NCBI GenBank assembly: GCA_018223365.1
Contig: JAGTTP010000002.1
Span: 558,001 to 622,000, forward strand
Direction of reading: 5' to 3'
Source of the DNA: Clostridiaceae bacterium Marseille-Q4145
GTDB taxonomy: Bacteria; Bacillota; Clostridia; Lachnospirales; Lachnospiraceae
DNA: 64,000 nucleotides
Part shown: piece by piece, positions 40,536 through 49,356 of the stretch
How the letters are laid out: every line of letters begins with the position of its first letter
Position numbering within the stretch: the stretch's first letter is position 1
Translations under genes and position numbers: made by a program
Notes under the pieces: generated by a model
Seen by the model: the letters and a program-made list of their open reading frames with translations, nothing else
The model's database searches: none
Told to the model about the DNA's origin: nothing

Positions 40536-40668
40536 AGATTATTCCTCCATAGAGTTTTCTGCCTCATGATAAAAAATATTATAATTTTTTGGCGTATATT
40601 TGTCAACGCGATTTCCTTTTGAATGCATCAAGGCTCTGCATAGTTACAGAATCTTTACAAAAACTTTA

Positions 40669-40697
40669 TAGACTTTCCCTGTTACTTCCAATATAAT
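40669..40697 (+). promoter_or_regulatory. Promoter of the activase-like gene
   Basis: TAGACT, 17 bases, TATAAT, about 70 bases upstream of the start codon. Confidence 0.55.
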
Positions 40698-40766
40698 GTA
40701 GCATGTTTTAGACTAAGGAAAATGTAGACTCAAGGCGGATATACCGCCAGGAATAGGAATGATCGT

Positions 40767-43700
40767 ATGAACAAATGTTACAGACTTGGAATTGATATTG
40801 GATCCACGACCGTAAAGATTGCGGTACTGGATGATGAGAACAAATTTTTATTTTCAGATTACGAACGGCATTTTGCCAATATTCAGGAGACCCTCGCAGA
40901 TCTTCTGGAAAAAGCAGTAAACACTTTAGGACCCTTCCATATGTATCCGGTAATCACCGGATCCGGTGGGCTTACTCTGGCCCAGTATCTGGACGTACCT
41001 TTTGTGCAGGAAGTGGTTGCCGTTGCTGAGGCACTGCAGACTTATGCGCCGAAAACTGATGTTGCCATCGAACTGGGCGGTGAGGATGCAAAAATCATTT
41101 ATTTTGAAGGCGGTAATGTGGAACAGCGTATGAACGGTATCTGTGCCGGAGGTACCGGTTCCTTCATCGATCAGATGGCATCTCTTCTTCAGACTGATGC
41201 CACAGGTCTGAATGAGTATGCAAAACATTACCACTCTCTCTATTCAATTGCTGCCCGTTGCGGCGTATTTGCAAAGACAGATATTCAGCCACTCATTAAC
41301 GAAGGTGCAACTAAAGAGGATCTGTCTGCCTCTATTTTTCAGGCAGTTGTCAACCAGACCATCAGTGGACTTGCCTGTGGTAAGCCAATCCGCGGTCATG
41401 TCGCATTCTTAGGAGGACCGCTTCACTTTCTCTCAGAGCTGCGTGAATGCTTTATCCGCACCCTGAAGCTGGATGAAGAGCACACCATTATCCCCCAGTT
41501 TTCCCATCTGTTCGCAGCTTCCGGATCTGCCCTTCTCTCCAAAAAAGAAAAAGCAGTCTCCGCGGAGGACATGATCAAACGCCTGCAATCCAAAATTCAG
41601 ATTGCCTTTGAGGTGCAGCGTCTGGATCCGCTGTTCCACGATCAGAAAGAATTCGACGAGTTCAGTGAGCGTCATGCTCAGGCAAAAGTAGTGAAAAAGG
41701 ATCTGTCCACCTACGAAGGAAACTGTTTCCTTGGTATTGATGCCGGTTCTACTACTACAAAAATTGCTCTGGTAGGTGAAGACGGATCTCTTCTGTACTC
41801 TTTCTACCACAATAATAACGGAAGCACTTTACATATCACCCTGGAAGCCCTGAAGGATCTCTTCTCCAAGCTTCCAAAAAAAGCACACATTGTCCGTTCC
41901 TGCTCAACCGGATACGGCGAGGCATTGGTGAAGGCAGCGCTCATGCTTGATGAAGGCGAAGTAGAGACCATCTCCCACTACTACGCTGCTCAGTTCTTCG
42001 ATCCAAATGTAGACTGCATTCTGGATATCGGCGGACAAGATATGAAATGTATCCGTATTAAAAATCATACGGTTGACAATGTACAGCTGAATGAGGCATG
42101 TTCCTCCGGCTGTGGTTCCTTCATTGAGACTTTTGCAAAATCCTTGAATCTCTCTATTCAGGATTTTGCTCAGGCTGCTCTTTTTGCAAAGAACCCCATC
42201 GACCTGGGAACCCGCTGTACGGTATTTATGAACTCCCGTGTAAAACAGGCACAGAAGGAAGGGGCTGGTGTAGACGATATCTCCGCCGGACTTGCTTACT
42301 CGGTTATCAAAAACGCTCTTTTCAAAGTAATCAAAGTATCCGATGCTTCTTCCCTTGGAAAGAATATCGTCGTACAGGGCGGTACTTTTTATAATAATGC
42401 AGTTCTGCGAAGTCTGGAAAAAATCGCAGACTGTCAGGTTACCCGTCCGGATATTGCCGGCATCATGGGTGCATTCGGTGCTGCCCTGATCGCAAGAGAG
42501 CGTTACGAAGGTCAGGAAACCACCATGCTCACCAAAGAGCAGATGGAAGAACTGCAGTATTCCACATCCATGACCAAATGTCACGGATGTACCAACAACT
42601 GCCGTCTGACCATCAACAAATTCTCCGACGGCCGCCGCTATATTTCCGGCAACCGCTGTGAGCGTGGTCTGGGCAAAGAGAAAAAGAAAAATCCTGCTCC
42701 AAACCTGTTCGCTTACAAAAATGAGCGGCTCTTCTCCTATGAGCCGCTCAGTGATACCGACGCCACCCGTGGATTGGTCGGCATCCCACGTGTGTTGAAC
42801 ATGTATGAGAACTATCCGTTCTGGTTTACTTTCTTCACAAAATTAAAGTACCGGGTTGTTCTTTCCCCCATGTCCACCCACGAGCTTTATGAACAGGGAA
42901 TTGAATCCATCCCCAGTGAGTCCGAGTGTTATCCGGCTAAATTGGCTCACGGACATGTAAAATGGCTTCTGCAGCACAATATTCCGTTTATTTTCTATCC
43001 TTGCGTTCCTTATGAACGTTCCGAGTTCAAGGATGCCAACAATCATTACAACTGCCCGATTGTTACTTCCTATGCGGAAAATATTAAAAATAACATGGAA
43101 GAACTGAAATCCGACCGTTACGATTTCCGGAATCCGTTCTTAAGTTTTGAAAGCCTGGAGATCATGACCAGTCGTCTGATCGAAGAATTCTCCGGTGAAA
43201 AAGGCATGACTGCCCAGGAGATCACCGATGCTGCCAAAGCTGCATGGGAAGAGCTCCGTCAGGCAAGACTTGATATCTGCCAGAAAGGGGAGGAAACCCT
43301 TAAATGGATAGAAGAACATCATGCACATGGTATTGTTTTGGCAGGCCGTCCGTATCACGTAGATAATGAGATCAATCACGGTATTCCGGAACTGATCAAC
43401 AGCTATGGCATGGCCGTGCTCACCGAGGACAGCGTCTCCCACATTCATGAAGAAGACCGCCCACTTCGAGTGATGGACCAGTGGATGTACCATTCCCGTC
43501 TGTATGCAGCTGCTGATTTTGTAAAGACCAGAGAGGATCTGGATCTCATCCAGCTTAACTCCTTCGGTTGCGGTCTGGACGCTGTTACCACCGATCAGGT
43601 CAACGAGATCCTTACTAATTCAGGTAAGATCTACACCTGCCTGAAGATTGATGAAGTCAACAACCTGGGTGCTGCACGTATCCGTGTCCGTTCCCTGCTG

Positions 43701-45011
43701 GCTGCCATCCGTGTCCGTGAAAAAAATAAAGAAAAGAGAACCATCGTATCTTCTGCTTATAAGCGTGTAGTATTTACCGAGGAAATGAAAAAAGAATATA
43801 CCATTCTCTGCCCGGATATGTCACCGATTCATTTTAATCTGTTGGAAGCTGCATTCCGTTCCTGTGGATATAAGATCGACGTACTGCCCCGTGCAGACCG
43901 CACTGCAGTAGACCTTGGATTAAAATATGTAAATAATGATGCCTGCTATCCGTCCCTCTTAGTGATCGGACAGATTATGGAAGCGGTTTTATCCGGAAAA
44001 TATGACCTGACCAAAACAGCGATCCTCATTTCCCAGACTGGAGGTGGCTGCCGTGCATCCAACTACATCGGTTTTATCCGCCGTGCGCTGGAAAAAGCAG
44101 GATATCCGAATATTCCGGTTATCTCCATCAACTTAAGCGGCCTGGAAAAAAACCCGGGATTCAAATATACACCGGAAATGCTGTTCAAGGGACTATATGC
44201 ACTGGTATTTGGTGACCTCTTCATGAAAGTTGTCTACCATACCCGCCCTTATGAGCTGGTTCCGGGCGAGACCAACAAGACCTACGAACGTCTCAATGGA
44301 CGCTGCAAGGCATTTCTCATGAAAAAACATCCGTCATGGAGTGGCTTTAAACAGCTGTGTAATCAGATTGTAGATGAATTTGACCATATCCTTGTTACAG
44401 AAGAACAGAAGCCTCGTGTCGGTATTGTCGGCGAGATTCTCGTTAAGTTCTCTCCGTCCGCTAACAATGGACTGGTAGACCTGCTGGAGTCTGAAGGTGC
44501 CGAAGCTGTTGTCCCGGATCTGATGGACTTTCTGCTCTACTGCTTCAAGAACACCGAGTTCAAGGCACAGTACCTGGGCAAGAAGAAAATGACTTCCCGC
44601 ATGGGACGCCTTGGTATCAAAGCACTGGAATTCTTCCGGAGTCCGGCAGACAAGGCACTCCGAAAGAGCACTCACTTCTCTCCGGCTTCCAATATTGACC
44701 ATATGGCTGATATGGCATCTGAGATCGTATCTCTTGGAAACCAGACCGGTGAGGGATGGTTCCTGACCGCAGAGATGCTGGAGCTCATCGAAAATGATAC
44801 GCCGAACATCGTCTGCACCCAGCCATTTGCCTGCCTGCCGAACCACATTGTAGGTAAGGGAGTTATTAAAGAACTGCGGCACCGTCATCCGGATTCCAAT
44901 ATCGTTGCTATCGACTACGATCCGGGTGCCAGTGAAGTCAACCAGCTGAACCGTATCAAACTGATGCTCAGTACCGCTTATAAAAACCTGAAACGTGAAA
45001 AAGAGGCGTAA
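40767..45011 (+). CDS. 2-hydroxyacyl-CoA dehydratase activase-related protein (BcrAD/BadFG, DUF2229)
   Basis: 1,414 residues. Two ASKHA ATPase modules: IDIGSTTVKIAVLDDE (about 8-23) and GIDAGSTTTKIALVGED (about 321-337), each with a cluster motif (CAGGTGSFID; CSSGCGSFIE). A Cys-rich linker (CHGCTNNCRL, RCERGLG, about 609-630), a DUF2229 region (about 665-880) and a C-terminal dehydratase-component-like part with ISQTGGGCRASNY follow. Related activases use ATP to drive an electron into a radical dehydratase. The fused giant form is widespread in Clostridia but its substrate is not established. Monocistronic. Confidence 0.85.
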   Translation: MNKCYRLGIDIGSTTVKIAVLDDENKFLFSDYERHFANIQETLADLLEKAVNTLGPFHMYPVITGSGGLTLAQYLDVPFVQEVVAVAEALQTYAPKTDVAIELGGEDAKIIYFEGGNVEQRMNGICAGGTGSFIDQMASLLQTDATGLNEYAKHYHSLYSIAARCGVFAKTDIQPLINEGATKEDLSASIFQAVVNQTISGLACGKPIRGHVAFLGGPLHFLSELRECFIRTLKLDEEHTIIPQFSHLFAASGSALLSKKEKAVSAEDMIKRLQSKIQIAFEVQRLDPLFHDQKEFDEFSERHAQAKVVKKDLSTYEGNCFLGIDAGSTTTKIALVGEDGSLLYSFYHNNNGSTLHITLEALKDLFSKLPKKAHIVRSCSTGYGEALVKAALMLDEGEVETISHYYAAQFFDPNVDCILDIGGQDMKCIRIKNHTVDNVQLNEACSSGCGSFIETFAKSLNLSIQDFAQAALFAKNPIDLGTRCTVFMNSRVKQAQKEGAGVDDISAGLAYSVIKNALFKVIKVSDASSLGKNIVVQGGTFYNNAVLRSLEKIADCQVTRPDIAGIMGAFGAALIARERYEGQETTMLTKEQMEELQYSTSMTKCHGCTNNCRLTINKFSDGRRYISGNRCERGLGKEKKKNPAPNLFAYKNERLFSYEPLSDTDATRGLVGIPRVLNMYENYPFWFTFFTKLKYRVVLSPMSTHELYEQGIESIPSESECYPAKLAHGHVKWLLQHNIPFIFYPCVPYERSEFKDANNHYNCPIVTSYAENIKNNMEELKSDRYDFRNPFLSFESLEIMTSRLIEEFSGEKGMTAQEITDAAKAAWEELRQARLDICQKGEETLKWIEEHHAHGIVLAGRPYHVDNEINHGIPELINSYGMAVLTEDSVSHIHEEDRPLRVMDQWMYHSRLYAAADFVKTREDLDLIQLNSFGCGLDAVTTDQVNEILTNSGKIYTCLKIDEVNNLGAARIRVRSLLAAIRVREKNKEKRTIVSSAYKRVVFTEEMKKEYTILCPDMSPIHFNLLEAAFRSCGYKIDVLPRADRTAVDLGLKYVNNDACYPSLLVIGQIMEAVLSGKYDLTKTAILISQTGGGCRASNYIGFIRRALEKAGYPNIPVISINLSGLEKNPGFKYTPEMLFKGLYALVFGDLFMKVVYHTRPYELVPGETNKTYERLNGRCKAFLMKKHPSWSGFKQLCNQIVDEFDHILVTEEQKPRVGIVGEILVKFSPSANNGLVDLLESEGAEAVVPDLMDFLLYCFKNTEFKAQYLGKKKMTSRMGRLGIKALEFFRSPADKALRKSTHFSPASNIDHMADMASEIVSLGNQTGEGWFLTAEMLELIENDTPNIVCTQPFACLPNHIVGKGVIKELRHRHPDSNIVAIDYDPGASEVNQLNRIKLMLSTAYKNLKREKEA

Positions 45012-45078
45012 ATTATACTAGCCGTCAGGAGCACCACTGTATATAAGGCTCATATGAAGCATATCGGATCATCATGTC

Positions 45079-45131
45079 AAAAAAACGGCCAGAGCGAACA
45101 CTTTTGTGTTCGCTCTGGCCGGATTCTTTTT
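45079..45131. terminator. Bidirectional terminator
   Basis: CGGCCAGAGCGAACAC / GTGTTCGCTCTGGCCG, a perfect 16-bp stem with a TTTT loop. T-runs follow on both strands. It serves the activase-like gene and metQ. Confidence 0.95.
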
Positions 45132-45145
45132 GAAACTGTCGTAAT

Positions 45146-46069
45146 TTACTCCTCAAACGGGATAACTGCTCCGTCATATTTCTCATTGATGAAGTTCTTG
45201 ATCTCATCAGATTTCAGAACATCTACCAGTGCTTTCACACCTTCGTTATTCTCATTTCCTTCTTTCACAACAACTACATTTACATAAGTCTTTGCTGCTT
45301 CAGAATCAGATTTCTCATAAGCAAGTGCATCTTTACCTACAGAGAAGCCTGCCTGCAGTGCGTAGTTTCCGTTCAGGACTACGTAAGCAACTTCGTCTAC
45401 AACTCTGGCTACAGACTCTGCTGCCAGTTCTTCGATCTTGATGTTATGCGGGTTCTCAGCGATGTCATTAACGGTTGCTTCCAGACCTGCGCCATCTTTC
45501 AGAGTGATGATACCATTATCCTGCAGAAGCAGAAGGGCACGTGCCTCATTAGTGGTATCGTTCGGTACTGCGATAGTGTCACCATCAGCGATCTCATCAA
45601 GGCTTGCTTTTGTTCCCGGATAAATTCCGAACGGCTCGTAATGGATTTTACCAACCTCTACCAGATGAGTTCCTTTCTCTGCATTGAAGCTGTCCAGATA
45701 CGGTACATGCTGGAAATAGTTTGCATCCATCTCGCCGCTCTCTACTACCTCATTCGGAAGTACATAATCATCGAACTCAGTAACTTCCAGATCCCATCCC
45801 TGCTCAGCCAGGATCGGTTTTGCTGCCGCCAGAATCTCAGCATGCGGGGTAGCGGAAGCTGCTACGGTAATGGTTCCCTTTGTCTCAGTTGCTGCTGCGT
45901 CAGCGCTGTCGTCTGCTGCATCCGTTTCCTCTGCTGCTGCATCGTCGGTGGTTTCTTCCGTAGCCTCAGAAGCTGCTGCGTTTTCCTCCGTTTTGCTGCT
46001 GCCGCATCCAGTCAGCACACCAACTGCGAGCACACCTGCAAGAACACTTGCTAAAACTTTTCTTTTCAT
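45146..46069 (-). CDS. metQ: Methionine ABC transporter substrate-binding lipoprotein MetQ
   Basis: 307 residues. The lipoprotein signal ends in GVLTGCGSS (Cys at 22), then a Glu/Ala/Asp-rich linker (about 28-65), then the NlpA/MetQ domain: ITVAASATPHAEIL, VTEFDDYVLPN and NANYFQHVPYL-type motif (MDANYFQHVPYLDSF). It binds D/L-methionine outside the membrane. Third gene of the metNIQ operon. Confidence 0.95.
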   Translation of the reverse strand: MKRKVLASVLAGVLAVGVLTGCGSSKTEENAAASEATEETTDDAAAEETDAADDSADAAATETKGTITVAASATPHAEILAAAKPILAEQGWDLEVTEFDDYVLPNEVVESGEMDANYFQHVPYLDSFNAEKGTHLVEVGKIHYEPFGIYPGTKASLDEIADGDTIAVPNDTTNEARALLLLQDNGIITLKDGAGLEATVNDIAENPHNIKIEELAAESVARVVDEVAYVVLNGNYALQAGFSVGKDALAYEKSDSEAAKTYVNVVVVKEGNENNEGVKALVDVLKSDEIKNFINEKYDGAVIPFEE

Positions 46070-46121
46070 AATTTTTTCCTCACTTTCTATCTGGAACTGC
46101 TTGTTGCAGTTTCATTCCTAT

Positions 46122-46784
46122 TTATTTTCTGTGGTCAAATTTATCGGCAGTCTTCATTCCAATGGTCTGGAAAATCTGGAACAGAACTACCAGCAGCACA
46201 ACGGTTACAATCATGATATCCGTCTGCCATCTGGTATAACCATATCGAATGGCGATAGCTCCCAGACCTCCGCCTCCGACAGCTCCTGACATAGCAGAAT
46301 ATCCAAGAATCGTTCCAAGGGAAATAGTTGCTCCTACCAAAAGGGAAGTTCTCGCCTCCACCAACAATACTTTTGTTACAATATCAAAATCTGAAGCTCC
46401 CATAGATCTGGCTGCCTCGATGACTCCTGCATCTACTTCTTTTAAAGAAGACTCCACCATACGTGCAATATATGGTGCGGCTGCCACTACCAACGGTACG
46501 ATGGTTGCAGTGGAACCATAGCTCTTTCCTACCAGAAACCTGGTAAATGGAATGAGCAGAACCAGTAAAATAATGAACGGAATACTTCGCACGATATTCA
46601 CGATCACATCTAAAATCTTGTAAATGAACGAATTCGGCCGGATACCGTCTTTATCGGAAACGGTAAGAACAATTCCCATGGGAAGTCCGATAATGTAACC
46701 GGCAATCGTGGATACCAACGTCATATAAAGGGTTTCGCCGATTCCGGCAATAATCATATTCGTTACTTCACTACTCCACATCAC
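46122..46784 (-). CDS. metI: Methionine ABC transporter permease MetI
   Basis: 220 residues, five to six membrane spans. The MetI signature ...VRSIPFIILLVLLIPFTR and the EAA loop EAARSMGASDFDIVTKVLL are present. Its start overlaps the metN stop by 14 bases. Confidence 0.95.
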   Translation of the reverse strand: MMWSSEVTNMIIAGIGETLYMTLVSTIAGYIIGLPMGIVLTVSDKDGIRPNSFIYKILDVIVNIVRSIPFIILLVLLIPFTRFLVGKSYGSTATIVPLVVAAAPYIARMVESSLKEVDAGVIEAARSMGASDFDIVTKVLLVEARTSLLVGATISLGTILGYSAMSGAVGGGGLGAIAIRYGYTRWQTDIMIVTVVLLVVLFQIFQTIGMKTADKFDHRK

Positions 46785-47814
46785 CTGTCACCTCCTCGAT
46801 CTCCAATCCATGCTCTTTTAAATATTCTTCCATATCAATCTGCAGATGTCTGTCATCCGGCAGTCCAAGGATCATTTCTCCCTTGGCAACACCGCCAACA
46901 TTTTTTGTATCCGCCCGCAAAATATTAACCGGAGTACCAAACTTCAGGATCATATTGGCAATCACCGGTTCAAAAGCTGAGTTCTCGGAAAATACAATTC
47001 GCAGTTTCCGGTCACTCTGAATTCGCTCCATCTGAACAGCCACAGCTCCTTCGGTTCTCACATCGCTCTCAGGCAGATCCTTAAGAATCAGCTCCTTGGC
47101 TGCCTTGGACTTTGGATGGCTGAAAATCTCTTCCACCAAACCATTTTCCACCAGTTCCCCATGCTCAATAATGGCTACCCGATTACAGATTTCCCGGATA
47201 ACGGACATCTGGTGGGTAATGATAACAATGGTAATTCCAAACTGCTCATTAATCTGCTTTAACAGCTCCAGAATGGAAGCCGTTGTCTGCGGATCCAGCG
47301 CACTGGTTGCCTCATCACAGAGCAGAATCTTCGGATTGGATGCCAGTGCTCTCGCAATAGCTACCCTCTGCTTCTGTCCACCTGACAACTGTGCCGGAAA
47401 TGCTTTTTCCTTCTCTTCCAGTCCCACAGTCTTCAAAAGTTCCTTTGCCCTAACCTTTGCATCCTTCTTCTTCACACCCTGAATCAACAGTGGGAAACAG
47501 ATATTATCAATGACATTTTTCTGCATCAGCAGATTAAAATGCTGGAAAATCATTGCAATGTCACTGCGCTGTTTTCTCAGTTCTTTTTCATTTAATGCGC
47601 CCAGATCTCTGTCTTCAATCAATACCTGACCGTCCGTAGGCCGCTCCAGGAAATTCAGACATCGTACCAGAGTACTCTTTCCTGCACCGGACATTCCGAT
47701 AATTCCGTAAATATCTCCCTTCTCAATCGTAAGGTTGATATCCCGCAGCGCATCCACATGCATCCCTTTTTGCTCGAAGGTCTTCGACAAATGTTTTACT
47801 TCTATCTCCGTCAT
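46771..47814 (-). CDS. metN: Methionine ABC transporter ATPase MetN
   Basis: 347 residues from ATG 47,814 (AGAGAGGAACG upstream; the frame extends upstream through the attenuator but has no site). Walker A GMSGAGKSTL (about 39-48), signature LSGGQKQRVAIARAL, Walker B LLCDEATSALD, H-loop ITH, and the C-terminal NIL/ACT-like regulatory domain (about 260-347) that senses methionine. Expression is probably set by the Met-rich leader and terminator just upstream. Confidence 0.95.
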   Translation of the reverse strand: MTEIEVKHLSKTFEQKGMHVDALRDINLTIEKGDIYGIIGMSGAGKSTLVRCLNFLERPTDGQVLIEDRDLGALNEKELRKQRSDIAMIFQHFNLLMQKNVIDNICFPLLIQGVKKKDAKVRAKELLKTVGLEEKEKAFPAQLSGGQKQRVAIARALASNPKILLCDEATSALDPQTTASILELLKQINEQFGITIVIITHQMSVIREICNRVAIIEHGELVENGLVEEIFSHPKSKAAKELILKDLPESDVRTEGAVAVQMERIQSDRKLRIVFSENSAFEPVIANMILKFGTPVNILRADTKNVGGVAKGEMILGLPDDRHLQIDMEEYLKEHGLEIEEVTGDVE

Positions 47815-47836
47815 AACGTTCCTCTCTTTACTCCAC

Positions 47837-47865
47837 AAAAAAGGAACCATCTGCGCGATGATTCC
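47837..47865 (-). terminator. Attenuator terminator upstream of metN
   Basis: Minus strand GGAATCATC / GATGGTTCC (9 bp with one G-U), followed by TTTTTT. It lies between the leader peptide stop and the metN ribosome-binding site, so it would stop transcription before metN unless prevented. Confidence 0.85.
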
Positions 47866-47893
47866 TTGTTGAGCGATTCTTTGTCTTACAAAG

Positions 47894-48013
47894 TCAAACC
47901 GAAACATCAGACGCAGCTTTTCTTTTTTTCATAACAAAACACATGTCCATGGATTTGCACATGCACATTTTCCCGGTCATCATACAAGTCATCATTGTGC
48001 TGGTCTTCATCAT
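47894..48013 (-). CDS. Methionine/cysteine-rich leader peptide of metNIQ
   Basis: 39 residues with 11 Met and 4 Cys, 15 of the 39 (beginning MMKTSTMMTCMM, then KMCMCKSMDMC), preceded by GAAAGGAG at proper spacing. It ends 29 bases before the attenuator stem. By analogy with amino-acid leader peptides (his, trp, ilv), scarcity of charged tRNA-Met should stall the ribosome and change the downstream fold. No SAM riboswitch or T-box was recognised here, so this appears to be the regulator. Confidence 0.75.
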   Translation of the reverse strand: MMKTSTMMTCMMTGKMCMCKSMDMCFVMKKRKAASDVSV

Positions 48014-48045
48014 TTCGGTTCTCCTTTCTCGTTTTTATAACGCAT

Positions 48046-48075
48046 ATTATAGCAAGGTTTTCCAGAAAGTGTTAA
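48046..48075 (-). promoter_or_regulatory. Promoter of the metNIQ leader
   Basis: Minus strand TTAACA (48,075-48,070), 18 bases, TATAAT (48,051-48,046). Confidence 0.65.
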
Positions 48076-48093
48076 TATGAGAAACCTTGGATT

Positions 48094-48116
48094 CGTTATA
48101 GGATAAACCTATAACG
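48094..48116. promoter_or_regulatory. Dyad CGTTATAGG-n5-CCTATAACG
   Basis: A perfect 9-bp inverted repeat at the end of the LysR gene, about 20 bases upstream of the metN leader -35 box. The inner part TATAGGATAAACCTATA resembles in layout the Met-box TATAGTTTnAAACTATA of MtaR/MetR-type LysR regulators in streptococci. It may be the operator for the LysR protein encoded next to it, or a weak terminator. Confidence 0.5.
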
Positions 48117-49020
48117 TAATTACTTTTTCCTTATATTTCTTCAATTCTTCAATATAAATTTCCCCGATATGGCTGATCTTTACTCCTTTTCGTTTCAGAT
48201 AGCCAATCCGCATTTTCTCTGTCTCTCTCAGTGGAATCGCCATATAATCATCCCCGTTCAAGTCCTCGCAAATGATGCCGGAACACAGGGTGTAGGCATT
48301 CAGGCCTCTCATTAGGTTCAGAAGCGTGGCACGGTCATTAGCCTTAATGAGACGACGATAATCATAGGTACTCTTCATCTCTTCCGCCAGATAAAGGGAA
48401 TTATTCTTTCCCTGGTCAAATGACAGGCATGGATACTCGTCCAGTTCTTCCATACTGATCACCTGCTGTCCCGCCAAAGGATGCCCAGACCAGAGATATA
48501 CGAATGTATCACACTGAAACAGTTCTATAAATTCCAGCCCATTTTCCCGGAACATTTTATTAAGCACATTCTCATTAAAATCATTCTGATAAAGAACTCC
48601 TATCTCACTTTTAAAATTCTTTACATTTTCAATGACACTGGTGGTCGTCGTCTCGTGGACCGCAAACTCATACTGCTCCATGCCTGTCTTTTTCACGGTC
48701 TCCACAAATGCCTGCACCACAAAGGTATAGTGCTGGGTAGATACACTGAATTTCTCTTTTGTTTTTTTGTCAATGTATTTAGATTTCAGAAGTCCGAACT
48801 GCTCCGTCACCTGCCGGGCGTATCCCAGAAATTCCTCACCTTCCGGTGTGATCACAATTCCCCGGTTGGAACGCAGGAAAATATCAAATCCAAGCTCCGT
48901 CTCCAGCTCCCGAATCGTCTCCGACAGACTCGGCTGAGAAATAAAAAGCTGCTTGGATGCCTCATTGATGGAATTGCAGTCCGCAATCGTCAGGGCGTAT
49001 TTTAACTGTTGAAGAGTCAT
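48109..49020 (-). CDS. LysR-family regulator, probable control of metNIQ
   Basis: 303 residues: N-terminal winged helix (NSINEASKQLFISQPSLSETI, about 15-35), linker helix, then the periplasmic-binding-like effector domain (about 90-295). It is in the same direction as and directly before the metNIQ transcription unit, with a dyad between. Candidate sulfur-amino-acid regulator; the effector is unknown. Confidence 0.8.
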   Translation of the reverse strand: MTLQQLKYALTIADCNSINEASKQLFISQPSLSETIRELETELGFDIFLRSNRGIVITPEGEEFLGYARQVTEQFGLLKSKYIDKKTKEKFSVSTQHYTFVVQAFVETVKKTGMEQYEFAVHETTTTSVIENVKNFKSEIGVLYQNDFNENVLNKMFRENGLEFIELFQCDTFVYLWSGHPLAGQQVISMEELDEYPCLSFDQGKNNSLYLAEEMKSTYDYRRLIKANDRATLLNLMRGLNAYTLCSGIICEDLNGDDYMAIPLRETEKMRIGYLKRKGVKISHIGEIYIEELKKYKEKVITL

Positions 49021-49029
49021 AGTTTTCTC

Positions 49030-49200
49030 CTAAATCAATGTATATTGCATCCATTCATAATGCAGCATGGAACCTTCTATAATTTCCGGTGGTAGTAGAT
49101 CTCTTGCCACTACTTTCAGTTCCTCTTCCAGTTCATCGGTTCTTCTTAAATGAGCGTAATCGCCGTCAATGCGCTCTACGATATAATCACAGACTAACAT
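49030..49200 (-). CDS. DUF3006-like small protein
   Basis: 56 residues from ATG 49,200 (GAAAGGAAAT upstream). The pattern DYIVERIDGDYAHLRRTD...VARDLLPPEIIEG matches DUF3006 ('DRIEGDYAV... LP...EGD'). It precedes the LysR gene by 9 bases. Function unknown. Confidence 0.6.
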   Translation of the reverse strand: MLVCDYIVERIDGDYAHLRRTDELEEELKVVARDLLPPEIIEGSMLHYEWMQYTLI

Positions 49201-49356
49201 GTTTTGTATTTCCTTTCCATTTTTCTCTATTCTACCATATCCTCCATGTAAGCGCACGCCTCCAGATATATTTTGTACAATTCAGCTATTACTACTCTTC
49301 TTAATATATGCTATACTTGCCTCTGTCATATTACATAAGAAATCGAGGTGTTTTAT

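Noticed and set aside
41904..42584. 226-residue minus-strand reading frame inside the activase-like gene
   Set aside because: Shadow of a well-supported 1,414-residue gene; no initiation signal.
47815..48013. SAM riboswitch or T-box upstream of metN
   Set aside because: No T-box sequence (GGTGG-type) or SAM-I core was recognised; the region is a Met-rich frame followed by a terminator.
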